From Oligoflexus sp. (GTDB lineage Bacteria > Bdellovibrionota_B > Oligoflexia > Oligoflexales > Oligoflexaceae), in NCBI RefSeq assembly GCF_035712445.1, contig NZ_DASTAT010000062.1:1-64000 (forward strand): a DNA stretch of 64,000 bases, written 5' to 3'. How positions within the stretch are numbered: the stretch's first letter is position 1; every line of letters begins with the position of its first letter. Below, one piece after another: positions 27,438 through 36,587 of the stretch. Under the pieces are notes generated by a model. The model searched no databases and was not told the DNA's origin. It worked only from the letters and a program-made list of their open reading frames with translations. Made by a program: the position numbers and the translations under genes.

Positions 27438-28130
27438 ATGAGTCAGACAGTTTGCATCACAGGAGCGGCACGCGGTCTTGGTCTGGGTTACACGGAGCAC
27501 TATCTGGAGGCCGGCTGGCAGGTCCTGGCCGTGGCGCGCAAGGCCAAAGAGAAGGACAGTCTGAAGAAATTAGCTCAGAAGTATGGCAGCCGGCTCGAAC
27601 TTTTCGACGCGGATCTGACGAATCATGAGACTCTTTTGCCTTTGAAAAAATGCTGGGAATCGCAGCCTTTGGACCTTCTCATCAATAATGCCGGTATCCT
27701 GCTTGATGGGCATGCCGAGTTCGAGAAGCTGCGTTTGGACACCCTGCGTGAGTCTTTCGAGGTGAACGTGATCGCCCCAGTGGCCCTGACCCAGATGGCT
27801 CTGCCGGCTCTGCAAAAATCGAAGAAGCCGGTGGTTGCCATGATGTCGACGCTGATGGCCTCGATCGCTGACAACGCTTCGGGTGGGTACTATGCCTATC
27901 GCAGTTCGAAAACAGCGCTCAATATGGTCACGCGTTCTTTGGCCAATGATTGCCCTTGGCTCATTGCCATTGCCCTGCATCCAGGCTGGGTGCAGACTGA
28001 TATGGGCGGCGCGCAGGCTCCGACATCGGTTACGGAATCCATTCAGGGTTTGACACGCGTGATCGCGGGATTGAAAGCGGATGACTCCGGCCAGTTCCGC
28101 AACTTCAAAGGTCAGACTTTGCCCTGGTGA
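27438..28130 (+). CDS. Short-chain dehydrogenase/reductase
   Basis: The protein is 230 aa with AGGGAGG before the ATG. The Rossmann motif TGAARGLGLGY, the NNAG motif (INNAGIL), the catalytic Ser in MMSTLMAS and the YRSSK active-site motif are intact; HPGWVQTDMGG is typical of C-factor/sniffer-type SDRs. It is an NAD(P)-dependent oxidoreductase with unknown substrate. It is divergent from the SGNH hydrolase gene and ends 3 bases before the facing AlkB gene. Confidence 0.88.
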   Translation: MSQTVCITGAARGLGLGYTEHYLEAGWQVLAVARKAKEKDSLKKLAQKYGSRLELFDADLTNHETLLPLKKCWESQPLDLLINNAGILLDGHAEFEKLRLDTLRESFEVNVIAPVALTQMALPALQKSKKPVVAMMSTLMASIADNASGGYYAYRSSKTALNMVTRSLANDCPWLIAIALHPGWVQTDMGGAQAPTSVTESIQGLTRVIAGLKADDSGQFRNFKGQTLPW

Positions 28131-28133
28131 TTC

Positions 28134-28709
28134 TCAGGACTGCACGAGTCGAAAGGTAAGGTTGATGCGCAGACCCACGGGTTTGCGCGTCCGCGGAAGG
28201 GCATGCACCCATTCTTCCTGCAGACGTCCGGCCATCAGCAGCAGACTTCCATGCGTCAGCTCCCGCTCCAAACGCCTTTCCTCTTTTTTATGTTTCAAAA
28301 GAAAGCGCCGCGTGGCCCCCAGGCTTACCGATGCGATCTGAGGCTCCGAACCAAGCGCGGCCTCATCATCGGCGTGCCAGCTCATCGACTGCGAACCATC
28401 AGCATAGCGATTGGCCAGGACGGAATTATATCGGTTGCCGGTCAGCTCTGTGATGCGATCTTTTATGCTCAGGAGAGTTTCGTTCCATGGGCTCGGTTCA
28501 TTCCGAATTCCCGAATAAGCGTAAACAGCCGCAGGATCCCCGTACCAGGCGGTCAGGCGCGGCAGAGGCAAGGTGCGGCCGAACATGCGAATGCTGTCCT
28601 GGCGCCAGCTGATGGCGTGATCCACATCCGTGACCGCAAGATCTTGCAAGGCATCAGGCCAGTATAAGAGGCGGCCGCTCCTATCATCCATCAGGACTTC
28701 AGGATTCAT
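28134..28709 (-). CDS. AlkB-like 2-oxoglutarate/Fe(II) dioxygenase
   Basis: The protein is 191 aa. The open frame runs far upstream to 29477, but the real start is the ATG at 28709, which overlaps the stop of the upstream membrane-protein gene by one base. The iron facial triad is H112-x-D114 (WHADDE) and His169 (EWVHALP), and the 2OG-binding pair is Arg181 and Arg187 (RINLTFR). NRYADGSQSMSWHAD matches the ALKBH2/3-like bacterial group that removes alkyl lesions from DNA or RNA. It ends an operon with ABC exporter genes, which gives no clue to its role. Confidence 0.9.
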   Translation of the reverse strand: MNPEVLMDDRSGRLLYWPDALQDLAVTDVDHAISWRQDSIRMFGRTLPLPRLTAWYGDPAAVYAYSGIRNEPSPWNETLLSIKDRITELTGNRYNSVLANRYADGSQSMSWHADDEAALGSEPQIASVSLGATRRFLLKHKKEERRLERELTHGSLLLMAGRLQEEWVHALPRTRKPVGLRINLTFRLVQS

Positions 28710-29950
28710 CAGAATTTTCCCTGCAGAAGGTGATCGCAAAGATACGCGAGCAAAAGAAACCAGACGCACATACCCAGGATGACGAGAATGCTGTTTTCGA
28801 TGTGCCGGCTTCTTTGCATGGAGCGCAGCAGAAAGAAACCAAGGGCGTGCATCGGAAGGATCAGCCAGGGCACGGGCCAGCTCAGATGCTGCAGGCTGAC
28901 CAGGATCAGGCTGAAGGGGAGGGTGAGCAGGACATAAAAGGTCGTGACAAAGAACGTGTCCTGCCTTAACCACCAGCTGTCGGGCTGCGGCAGACTCATC
29001 AGCCAGGCCGGGACCTCCTGCCGCTGCAGCTGAAAACTTCGAAAAAAGCTGCTCAGAAAGATGCTCAGAATACCTGTTATGGATGTATAGACGTAAATTT
29101 TTTGAGTCGCAGGGATATCCTCTTTCAGAACCATCATGAGGATCGCGTTCATGCCCGCACCGAGCAGAAGGCAATAGATCAGCAGAGCCGGCTTCACCAG
29201 GGCATAGGTCGTCTGCATCATGAACCGGGCCGGAATCCGCCGGGTGAAAGCCGACCGAAGCTCTGTTTCCCAGGAACCGATCGGCAACTCGGGATGATCG
29301 TGCACCCGGCTTTCCGGGCGCTGGATATTCCAGTAGGCGATGGCTCCGCTGGCCGCGAGAGAAAACCAGGCGAATGAGGAGCCTTTGCTGAGGAGCAGCC
29401 CAAAAGCGCCGAGGATCCAAAAAGGAAAAAGACGCCAGCTCTGTTCCAAAAGGGCCAACTGCAGACCGAGGATCCACACGTAATAGGCCGCGCCCCAGAC
29501 AAGGGCCATGGGCCAGGCGCCTTGATTTTGAATCAGCTGGTGGAATCCCATTCCATACAGGATCAATAGCGTCAGGTTGAGAACCGACAAAGCCAAGGCG
29601 CGGATCAGGCGTTCCCAGGCGAAAGGCAGGGGCTGCGCTTCAGCAAAGTAATGCACGCGTCCACCGCGCGCGCTCCCTCGCACCACGGCGGCCACCACCC
29701 AACTGTAAAGCAGAAAACAGCCGAGGAAAATGAGGTCCGCAGGCGTCCAAGGTTCAGGGCTTAAAAAATGCGCGAGTCCCTGTCGCAGCGCGGACTGTTC
29801 CTGGCCGCTCAGAATCAGCCCGAAACAGTAAAGGAAGGCTACGAGAAAACGCTGATGCAGCTGAAGGATGTCGCGCAGGAAAAGCCGCAGACGGAGCGCG
29901 GCATACGAAAGGAAGAGACGCGAGTGATCTGGGTCCGCGAGCGCCTTCAC
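28709..29950 (-). CDS. Polytopic membrane protein, probable ABC exporter permease
   Basis: The protein is 413 aa with about ten hydrophobic segments in two sets separated by a hydrophilic loop (about 205-245). It has no recognisable ABC-2 signature. Its ATG overlaps the stop of the ABC ATPase gene (ATGA) and its stop overlaps the AlkB start, so it is most likely the permease of that ATPase. Substrate unknown. An unusual ABC-2-type permease is the simplest reading. Confidence 0.65.
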   Translation of the reverse strand: MKALADPDHSRLFLSYAALRLRLFLRDILQLHQRFLVAFLYCFGLILSGQEQSALRQGLAHFLSPEPWTPADLIFLGCFLLYSWVVAAVVRGSARGGRVHYFAEAQPLPFAWERLIRALALSVLNLTLLILYGMGFHQLIQNQGAWPMALVWGAAYYVWILGLQLALLEQSWRLFPFWILGAFGLLLSKGSSFAWFSLAASGAIAYWNIQRPESRVHDHPELPIGSWETELRSAFTRRIPARFMMQTTYALVKPALLIYCLLLGAGMNAILMMVLKEDIPATQKIYVYTSITGILSIFLSSFFRSFQLQRQEVPAWLMSLPQPDSWWLRQDTFFVTTFYVLLTLPFSLILVSLQHLSWPVPWLILPMHALGFFLLRSMQRSRHIENSILVILGMCVWFLLLAYLCDHLLQGKF

Positions 29951-30633
29951 GTCCTGTCACCTTGAATCAAAAAGGTTTGACTCTGATGCTGCATGTCCAG
30001 TGTGGTCAAAGGAATGCCTTCCAATTGATCGGCATCATGATTGACGAGCAGGATGATGGCGCGCGCGGCAAAGTCTTTCATGAGTTTTTTAAAGGTCTCC
30101 TGCGCACTGCGATCAAATCCTGTGCAGGCTTCATCGAGCAGAAGCACAGCAGCGGGTACCATCAGAGCTGCGATCAGAAGCGTTTTCTTTTTGTTGCCAA
30201 GCGATAGCTCGTCATAGCGCGTGCGAAGAAAGGGCGTCAGGGCCAGATCTTCGATCAGCCTGCGGGGATAGTCGGTGGCGGGCTGTCCTCGTATATTCAG
30301 AACTAAACGAAAGTATTCATCCGGCGTGATAAAGGGGAAGATACCGTCCATCTCGGGCGCCCAGCTGACTTTCTGCCGGTAGGCCTTGCGATGATCCTGG
30401 GGGTTCAATCCATCCAGCAGCACGCGGCCTGAACTTGGAGCTTCCGCGCCGGCAATCAGACGGAAAAGCGTGCTCTTGCCAATACCGTTCGGACCGGCAA
30501 TGGCATAGACGCCCGGAGCGCGGAATTCGAAGCTGAGCGATTCCAGAACTTTCTTGTCCTGGTAGGATTTACAAAGTTGATCCAGTTGCAGCAAGGCTTG
30601 CACTTTCCCACGATGGGTTGACAGTCCCACCAT
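29947..30633 (-). CDS. ABC transporter ATP-binding protein
   Basis: The protein is about 228 aa if translation starts at ATG 30633; TTG 30642 and GTG 30603 are alternatives and no start has a strong ribosome-binding site. Walker A GPNGIGKST, signature LSLGNKKK (altered from LSGGQ but typical of ABC-2 ATPases), Walker B VLLLDEAC and the H-loop LVNHD are present. It should power the membrane protein encoded just downstream. Confidence 0.85.
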   Translation of the reverse strand: MVGLSTHRGKVQALLQLDQLCKSYQDKKVLESLSFEFRAPGVYAIAGPNGIGKSTLFRLIAGAEAPSSGRVLLDGLNPQDHRKAYRQKVSWAPEMDGIFPFITPDEYFRLVLNIRGQPATDYPRRLIEDLALTPFLRTRYDELSLGNKKKTLLIAALMVPAAVLLLDEACTGFDRSAQETFKKLMKDFAARAIILLVNHDADQLEGIPLTTLDMQHQSQTFLIQGDRT

Positions 30634-30825
30634 CCTTAACAAAATCCGCTGCGCCTTTCAAGGAGCCAGAGTTCGTCGGCGTCGGCAGCGCCGTTCCAGG
30701 AGCCAGGGCCCGGTAGAGTGTGCGCTTCCCGCGACAATTTTTCACCGGGCGCGGAATCCCGCTTCAATGAAGACTCTGGGCACCTGCAGAGGTCTGTGGC
30801 AGAATGTGAGTGGTGAGGACCCCCC

Positions 30826-32076
30826 ATGCACGCGTTCGTCCGCCGTTACCTTGATCTCCAATCGTCTGTCATTCGCGCCATACTCGCAGAATTTTTCCTG
30901 CAGCTGGTGCATAATGCGTTTTTTCTGCTCGCAAATTTCTACATGAGCCGCGAAGGATATTCCGATTCCTTCATTGCCCGCGTCCTGTCGCTCAGGTTTT
31001 TGGCGATTCTGGCATTTTCCCTGCCGCTCGGCCTTTTGGTGCGGCGGCGTCGGCTGCTGCCCTTTCTACGCGCAGGTTCGATTCTGATGCCGCTCGGGTA
31101 TGCCCTGATACTCATGTCCATTCCCAGACACTCCGAGGCCATGATGGGCGTCGGTAACGTCCTGGTCGGCGCTGGTTTTGCGATGATACAGGTGCTGATT
31201 GTGCCTTACATCCTGCGGCATGAGAAACTGAGGCAGCAGGCGCATGCCATCGCCCTCAGCTTCGCCAACTGGAGCACGACCACCTTTCTTCTGGGCATAC
31301 TCTTCTACGTTCTGAATCATGCGCGATCGGAGGCGCTGCCGGAGTCGCTGCTGCTGGCGATCATCACGGGTGTCTCGTGCCTGGGCTTTGTCACACTCAT
31401 GGGGCCACTTGAAGATAAACCCTCCTGCGAGCACGATGCAGGAAAGGCCATGGCGCTCAAGGATTACGAATGGGGTCTTATCATAAGGGCGTTGACCCCG
31501 AGTCTGATCATCGGCATCGGCGCGGGACTCAGTATTCCGTTTATCAGTCTTTTCTTTAAACATGCCTTTGACATGGGCTATGAAGATTTCTCGCTGATCA
31601 GTTCCGCCGCCACCTTTCTCGTCACCGTGGGTTCGCTCTATGGGCCGCAGGTTCTGGAACGGTTTGGTTATGGCCCAGCCATCGTCTGGAGTCAAAGCCT
31701 GGCGATCCTCGTCCTTGTTCTGATGGGAGTCTCCGAATATTTCGCGCCGTCCCGCGGCGCGCTGATGCTCGCATCCTTTTGCTATCTCCTGCGACAGCCT
31801 CTTATGAACATGGCCAATCCCATCGTTTCGGAATTGACCATGAACCTTGTCGGACCAAGGAATCGCGAAATGACCAGCGCCCTGAAGCAGGCGCTGTGGG
31901 CCGCCAGCTGGTTTTTAAGTTCGCAGCTTTTTCGCAGCCTTCGGGAAGCGGGTCTGCCTTTCGTCTGGGTCTTTGGTTCGACTGCCCTCATATACGCTGT
32001 AGGCGTGATCTGGTATGCGCGTCTGATCCGGGATTACGAGCAGAGAGTCCTGCCCCAGGAGCGCGTGGCGAGCTGA
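30826..32076 (+). CDS. Major facilitator superfamily transporter
   Basis: The protein is 416 aa with twelve predicted spans in two halves. The loop after TM2 (LLVRRRRLLPFLRAG) matches the MFS cytoplasmic basic motif, and a polar mid-loop (about 190-215) separates the halves. GTGAGGA precedes the ATG. It is probably a drug or metabolite exporter; no substrate can be given. Single-gene unit. Confidence 0.82.
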   Translation: MHAFVRRYLDLQSSVIRAILAEFFLQLVHNAFFLLANFYMSREGYSDSFIARVLSLRFLAILAFSLPLGLLVRRRRLLPFLRAGSILMPLGYALILMSIPRHSEAMMGVGNVLVGAGFAMIQVLIVPYILRHEKLRQQAHAIALSFANWSTTTFLLGILFYVLNHARSEALPESLLLAIITGVSCLGFVTLMGPLEDKPSCEHDAGKAMALKDYEWGLIIRALTPSLIIGIGAGLSIPFISLFFKHAFDMGYEDFSLISSAATFLVTVGSLYGPQVLERFGYGPAIVWSQSLAILVLVLMGVSEYFAPSRGALMLASFCYLLRQPLMNMANPIVSELTMNLVGPRNREMTSALKQALWAASWFLSSQLFRSLREAGLPFVWVFGSTALIYAVGVIWYARLIRDYEQRVLPQERVAS

Positions 32077-32133
32077 AATCGGCCTGTATTCCGTATAGGA
32101 TGCCTGCCGGATTGGGTGTAATTTTGTAAAAAA

Positions 32134-32157
32134 GTGCAGGGTGTGCAGTTCCTGCAC
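32134..32157. other. Hairpin after the MFS gene
   Basis: GTGCAGG, a 10-nt loop, CCTGCAC gives a perfect 7-bp stem 57 bases after the MFS stop. It has an A-run before it and no T-run after it on the plus strand, so it looks like a weak terminator or an operator. Confidence 0.35.
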
Positions 32158-32239
32158 TAGTCACAGCCGCAGGCATAAAATATTATAAAGAGGAACAAGT
32201 TCGTATTGCGTATGGACAGGGGCATGGGAGGGGAAATCT

Positions 32240-34957
32240 TTGCAACTCCGTATTTTAGCGACCATCCTGTTCCTCTTTGGATTGAGCGAGGCGCAAGCAC
32301 GCACGATCCTGATCAAAGATATCGCGTCCACGCCCGTCGGTGAGCATCCTGAATACTACATCGACAGCGCCGGCACCGCGACTGTCGATCAGGTCATGAG
32401 CATGGCCCTTCCCGAGCATCCCAAGTCCAACCCTTCGTTTGGCTGGAGTGATAACGTCGTCTGGCTCAAGAGCACTTTCGAGAAGGCGGATAACCAGGCT
32501 TATATCCTGGAGATCGGCTATCCTTTGCTGGATGATGTCACGGTCTACATCTTCCATAACGGACAGCCCCTGAAGACGGTCCGTGCCGGTGATTCGGTGG
32601 TCAGCAGCCCCGAGATCGTCGATCACATCGATCCGGCCTTCCGCTTTCCCGAGGAGCCGGGCGTTTATACGATGCTTCTGCGCATCAAGTCGTCCTCGTC
32701 GATTCAGGCTCCCCTTAAACTCTATACCCCGATCAGTTTTAGCCAAAAAGAAGGCGAAGAGGTCCTGGTTACCGGCATTTACGCGGGGATCCTTGGGATC
32801 ATGGCGCTTTATAACCTCTTCATCTTTTTTGCTTCGCGCAGCCGGGCTTATCTTTATTACGCCTCCTTCGTACTGACCTTCCTCCTGCTGCAGCTGTCCC
32901 TGAGCGGTCATAGCTATTTCTATTTCTGGCCGTCCTATCCGCATCTGTCCGATTACATGATCTGCCAGGGCGGGTTGCTCGCGACGATCATGATGCTCTA
33001 TTTTGCCAAAGACTTTTTGGGCTTCACCAAAAAAGGCAAGGTCCGGCAGCGGCTCGGCACCGTGCTCCAGTATAGTTTGATCGCAATGCTGGCCGTATCC
33101 TTTTTTCTGCAGTATGTCGTGGCCATTAAGATGATGGCCGTCGGCGTCCTGCTGTCGGTTCTGGTCGTCCTGGGAGTCGCCATCCTGCAGACCATTGAGG
33201 GTCAGCGCGAGGCCCGGTTTTACGTGGGTGCGTGGGCGCTCTTCATCACAGGTTGCGTGATCTATCTCTTGAAGCAGCTCGGGATACTCCCGGTTTCTTT
33301 CATTACCGCCTATGCATTTAAAATCGGTTCCGTGATCGAAGTCTCGCTCCTGTCCCTGGCGCTGGCCGATCGACTCAACGTCATGCGTTTTCAGCTGCGG
33401 AAAGCCAATACCGAACTGCAGGATCTGAACGAGAATCTGGAGCAGCGCGTCGTGGAGAAAACCCGCGATATCCGCTCCATCCTCGACAACCTCCCGCAGG
33501 CCATTTTCCAGGTCAAATCCAAAGGCGGCAAGGCTGTCATTGATGAAGAATACTCGCTCTTTCTCTGCCAGTTCCTGGGCAAGGAGCACCTCGAAGGCCA
33601 GGATCCCCTGCAGGCGATCTTCGCGAGCACCAATCTTTCATCCAATGACATGGCCATGATTGATAGCGTGCTGACGACGAGCATTGGCGAGGAACTGTTT
33701 CAATTTGAAATGAACGAGAGCAATCTGCCCCGGGAATTCATGTATCAGGACAAGCTCCTGGAAGTGGACTGGCATCCGGTCGTCGATCAGAGCGGTATCA
33801 TCCTGAAAATACTGATCGCCATGAAGGATGTGACTGAAATTCGGAAACTCCAGCTGGAAGCCATGCAGAAAGCGAAGGAATACCGGCGCCTCGGCGAGGT
33901 CTCGCAGCATGAAAGTCAGAAGATGCGCGATCTTCTGAAAGTCACCCAGGAACTGCTGACCAGCGCCGAGAAAAATATCAAGGCGGACAGCAATGGCCTT
34001 GCTCTGGCCTTCCGCAACCTGCATACCATCAAAGGCCTGTCGCGGAACTTCAATTTCACGGATTTGACGGTGGAAACCCACGATCTTGAGAAAAAGATCA
34101 AAAACGCCCAATCCGGGTCCTTGAGCGCCGATGTCATCAGTGAGCTTAAAGCCGGCATCAAAGGCCTTTGGGTCATTTTTGAAGACTACAGGCGGATCAA
34201 CGACGAAGTCCTGGGCCGCAACCGGGTCAGCGACAAGCTTCTGATCAACCGCCACGAGCTGCAGGCCATCCATCAGAAGATCACGACGGCACGCACCAGC
34301 AACGAGATCAAAGAGATTCAGTCCGACATCCTTTTCCTCTTCGAGGTCAAGCTGAGCCAGGCTATCCAGGACGAGGTGCAGATGCTGCAATCGGTCTGTG
34401 ATACCCTGAAAAAACCCGTACCGAACGTCCTTTTCTTCAATGACGAATATGCGATACCGAATGATCTGAAAATGCCGCTCAGAAAGGTCTTCGTCCACCT
34501 CTTCCGCAACTCCATAGATCATGGGATCGAGCATCCCGACGAGCGGCAGGCCGCTGGAAAAGCGCGCAAGGGCACCATCTCGGTGCGGATCGAGGAAGCG
34601 GAAAGCGATCTTTGCATCATCTACATGGACGATGGCCGCGGCCTCGCTTTGGATAAGATTAAAAAGAAGGCGATCGAGCAGAAATTCATCACGCCGGATG
34701 AAGTCCTCGATCCTTTGCAGATGGCCAACCTCATCTTCATGCCCAACCTTTCGACTGTGAACGAGGTCACCGATATCTCGGGTCGCGGCGTCGGCATGGA
34801 TGCCGTGCGCGGCTTCGTCGAAGAGGCCGGCGGACGGATTGAAATCCATCTGAATGGAACGTCGGTCAATGGCTTTGTGCCTTTTGAAATCAAGATCCAT
34901 ATGCCTTACATGAACGATCTGCAGAACGGTCCTGTGGCCTCTGCGGTGGGGGCTTGA
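32240..34957 (+). CDS. 7TMR-DISM sensor kinase of CheA-like architecture (PAS-Hpt-HATPase)
   Basis: The protein is 905 aa and begins with TTG after GGGAGGGG. A signal peptide (1-20), a periplasmic 7TMR-DISM ligand domain (about 25-170) and seven membrane spans (about 175-375) lead into a coiled coil (about 380-412). A PAS-like domain (about 415-535), an Hpt domain with His595 in NLHTIKG, and a CheA-type ATPase follow (N box HLFRNSIDHGIE with Asn757, G1 DDGRGLA, G2 GRGVGM). CheW-like and receiver domains are absent. 7TMR-DISM ligand domains are thought to bind carbohydrates or other small molecules. Core homologous to the kinase at 17730-19964. No response regulator gene adjoins it. Confidence 0.88.
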   Translation: MQLRILATILFLFGLSEAQARTILIKDIASTPVGEHPEYYIDSAGTATVDQVMSMALPEHPKSNPSFGWSDNVVWLKSTFEKADNQAYILEIGYPLLDDVTVYIFHNGQPLKTVRAGDSVVSSPEIVDHIDPAFRFPEEPGVYTMLLRIKSSSSIQAPLKLYTPISFSQKEGEEVLVTGIYAGILGIMALYNLFIFFASRSRAYLYYASFVLTFLLLQLSLSGHSYFYFWPSYPHLSDYMICQGGLLATIMMLYFAKDFLGFTKKGKVRQRLGTVLQYSLIAMLAVSFFLQYVVAIKMMAVGVLLSVLVVLGVAILQTIEGQREARFYVGAWALFITGCVIYLLKQLGILPVSFITAYAFKIGSVIEVSLLSLALADRLNVMRFQLRKANTELQDLNENLEQRVVEKTRDIRSILDNLPQAIFQVKSKGGKAVIDEEYSLFLCQFLGKEHLEGQDPLQAIFASTNLSSNDMAMIDSVLTTSIGEELFQFEMNESNLPREFMYQDKLLEVDWHPVVDQSGIILKILIAMKDVTEIRKLQLEAMQKAKEYRRLGEVSQHESQKMRDLLKVTQELLTSAEKNIKADSNGLALAFRNLHTIKGLSRNFNFTDLTVETHDLEKKIKNAQSGSLSADVISELKAGIKGLWVIFEDYRRINDEVLGRNRVSDKLLINRHELQAIHQKITTARTSNEIKEIQSDILFLFEVKLSQAIQDEVQMLQSVCDTLKKPVPNVLFFNDEYAIPNDLKMPLRKVFVHLFRNSIDHGIEHPDERQAAGKARKGTISVRIEEAESDLCIIYMDDGRGLALDKIKKKAIEQKFITPDEVLDPLQMANLIFMPNLSTVNEVTDISGRGVGMDAVRGFVEEAGGRIEIHLNGTSVNGFVPFEIKIHMPYMNDLQNGPVASAVGA

Positions 34958-35040
34958 GCTTTCTTACCCGGGGTAGTATGGATCAACCCCTTTCATTTCA
35001 AGATTCCCCGTTGAACGTTCACTTTTCTAGGGGATCTATC

Positions 35041-35142
35041 ATGAAAAAAATAGTGGCGCTCGTCTCGTTTTCGCTGTTGGGTGCCTGTGGCGAAAAAAAT
35101 GACGACGCGGAAACTACCAGTATTCAGGATGCGACACCTTAA
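35041..35142 (+). CDS. 33-residue lipoprotein
   Basis: AGGGGA precedes the ATG by about 6 nt. The peptide MKKIVALVSFSLLGACG is a textbook lipoprotein signal (lipobox LGAC), leaving only about 18 acidic residues after the lipidated Cys. A strong terminator follows 17 bases after the stop, so this is a complete tiny transcription unit. The size resembles entericidin or lysis lipoproteins, but no sequence similarity is claimed. Confidence 0.7.
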   Translation: MKKIVALVSFSLLGACGEKNDDAETTSIQDATP

Positions 35143-35159
35143 GTTTTAGACTTGCGAAG

Positions 35160-35184
35160 GCCCGCTGGAAACAGTGGGCTTTTT
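35160..35184 (+). terminator. Rho-independent terminator
   Basis: GCCCGCTG, loop GAAA, CAGTGGGC then TTTTT. The stem is 8 bp with one G-T pair and a GNRA loop. It closes the small lipoprotein unit. Confidence 0.88.
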
Positions 35185-35392
35185 CTTTCTTCCCGCACGT
35201 AAAGCTCTACGTTTTCCAAAAAGTCATCATCCCATCCCACGATTGAAAAAAAATGTCTGCTCAAAAAGTCAAGTTTCCATGGGCGCTTGTTACCCATTGG
35301 ATAAGTAATGGAAAGCTGTGCCGTAGAGAGGCTGTCCCTTTTGCGAGTCAATTTTGATCGCAAGTGACCAGGACACTCATAGAGGAGTTTTT

Positions 35393-36418
35393 ATGACTTT
35401 GGGTAAAGGTTTGTCCAAAAAGCACCTGTGCCTTTCGCTGCTGGCAAGCGTTGTGGCTGCCTGCGGTGCCGAAACTCCGGCATTCCAGGAAAAGACCATG
35501 GCGGTTCTCATGGACCAGCAGCAGAACGCTGAAGGTTTCAGCTCTGAATCCTATGACAACACCGCTGATGCTACTGTCGCCACATCCGATGAGGATGAGT
35601 TGGTCGACGATGGTTCCGTCGATGCGCTTCAACTTCCCCAGGGAGACGAAGCCAGCGATCTGACTGTCGACGTCAAAGACTCGCAGCTGCGCTTCGGTGC
35701 TCAAACCACCAGCATCTCGACTTCACTCGGCGGGAACAAAACCGACGACGTGGTCTACAAGGCCATTGCCCCTGCCGGCAAGGATCCTGGCGCGATCATT
35801 AACGGCAACACCTATGTGAGCCCCGTAAGCGGTACGGAAGCTTATGAAGTCAAGATCATCGCGGTTTCCAAAAGCGATCCGACTCAAACTTCGAGCACGG
35901 TTTTGAAATTGGAACCGTCGACTCAGGTCTTCGCGGGCTGTACCAACGACCTGAAGGGTTTCCCCATCAAGGCCGATGTGTACCAGATTCCCGAAGGCAG
36001 TCAGCGTCTGCCGGACTTCACAGCGTTTTCCAAGACCTCGGCCACCGCGTGTATGGAAGCCTTCCAGATTCCCAACCGCGCATGGTCAGATGGTTTCCCT
36101 GGTCAGCCGTCCTTGATTGAATGGTTCGCGATTCGCGCGACCAGCAATCTGACGACCAACTCAAACGGCAAGTATTACTTCAAGCTGAATGCCGATGACG
36201 GGGCCAAGCTTTATATTGATGGCCAGCTCGTAGTGGATAACGATGGCCAGCATGCAGAAAAAGCCGTGGTCGGTTCCATCAACCTGACCAAAGGCCAGCA
36301 TGAAATCGTCGTCGAATACTTCCAAGGCCCTCGTTACCACATCGCCTTGGAGCTTTTCTGGAAAACGCCAGGAAGCAGCACCTATACTTATGTTCCAGCC
36401 TCTGCCTTCAAGCCATAA
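35393..36418 (+). CDS. PA14-domain lipoprotein
   Basis: The protein is 341 aa. Start 35393 has GAGGAG 5 nt upstream and gives a lipoprotein signal with lipobox VAAC. An acidic low-complexity region (about 30-80) is followed by an Ig-like strand region (about 85-175). A C-terminal PA14 domain (about 195-341) has the hallmark KYYFKLNADDGAKLYIDGQLVVDND and the GQHEIVVEYFQG segments. PA14 domains bind carbohydrates, often with Ca2+, so surface glycan binding is likely. Single gene ended by a hairpin terminator. Confidence 0.85.
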   Translation: MTLGKGLSKKHLCLSLLASVVAACGAETPAFQEKTMAVLMDQQQNAEGFSSESYDNTADATVATSDEDELVDDGSVDALQLPQGDEASDLTVDVKDSQLRFGAQTTSISTSLGGNKTDDVVYKAIAPAGKDPGAIINGNTYVSPVSGTEAYEVKIIAVSKSDPTQTSSTVLKLEPSTQVFAGCTNDLKGFPIKADVYQIPEGSQRLPDFTAFSKTSATACMEAFQIPNRAWSDGFPGQPSLIEWFAIRATSNLTTNSNGKYYFKLNADDGAKLYIDGQLVVDNDGQHAEKAVVGSINLTKGQHEIVVEYFQGPRYHIALELFWKTPGSSTYTYVPASAFKP

Positions 36419-36451
36419 TTAGAGTATTGGCCTCCTTTATGTGAGTGTGGA

Positions 36452-36476
36452 GGGTCGGGAATCATCCCGGCCCTTT
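36452..36476 (+). terminator. Rho-independent terminator
   Basis: GGGTCGGGA, loop ATCA, TCCCGGCCC forms a 9-bp stem with one G-T pair, followed by TTT. It lies 33 bases after the PA14 gene stop. Confidence 0.7.
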
Positions 36477-36587
36477 CCGCATTTGTGGCGCGGCAAAAGG
36501 CGTTCGGACTTGACCTCGGCGGGTCTCTGCGGGATAAACGACCAGGTTTTCTTAGCCCTGATCAATATCATTCGAAAGGTAGCGAGC

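Noticed and set aside
28710..29477. N-terminal extension of the AlkB frame
   Set aside because: Residues upstream of ATG 28709 are low-complexity, overlap the membrane-protein gene on the same strand and do not belong to the AlkB fold.
32255..33589. 444-codon minus-strand open frame opposite the 7TMR-DISM kinase
   Set aside because: Composition is His/Asp/Gln-rich as expected for an antisense frame; the plus-strand reading has clear domains.
33638..34900. 420-codon minus-strand open frame opposite the kinase ATPase region
   Set aside because: Antisense of the conserved Hpt and ATPase codons; no start signal or family.
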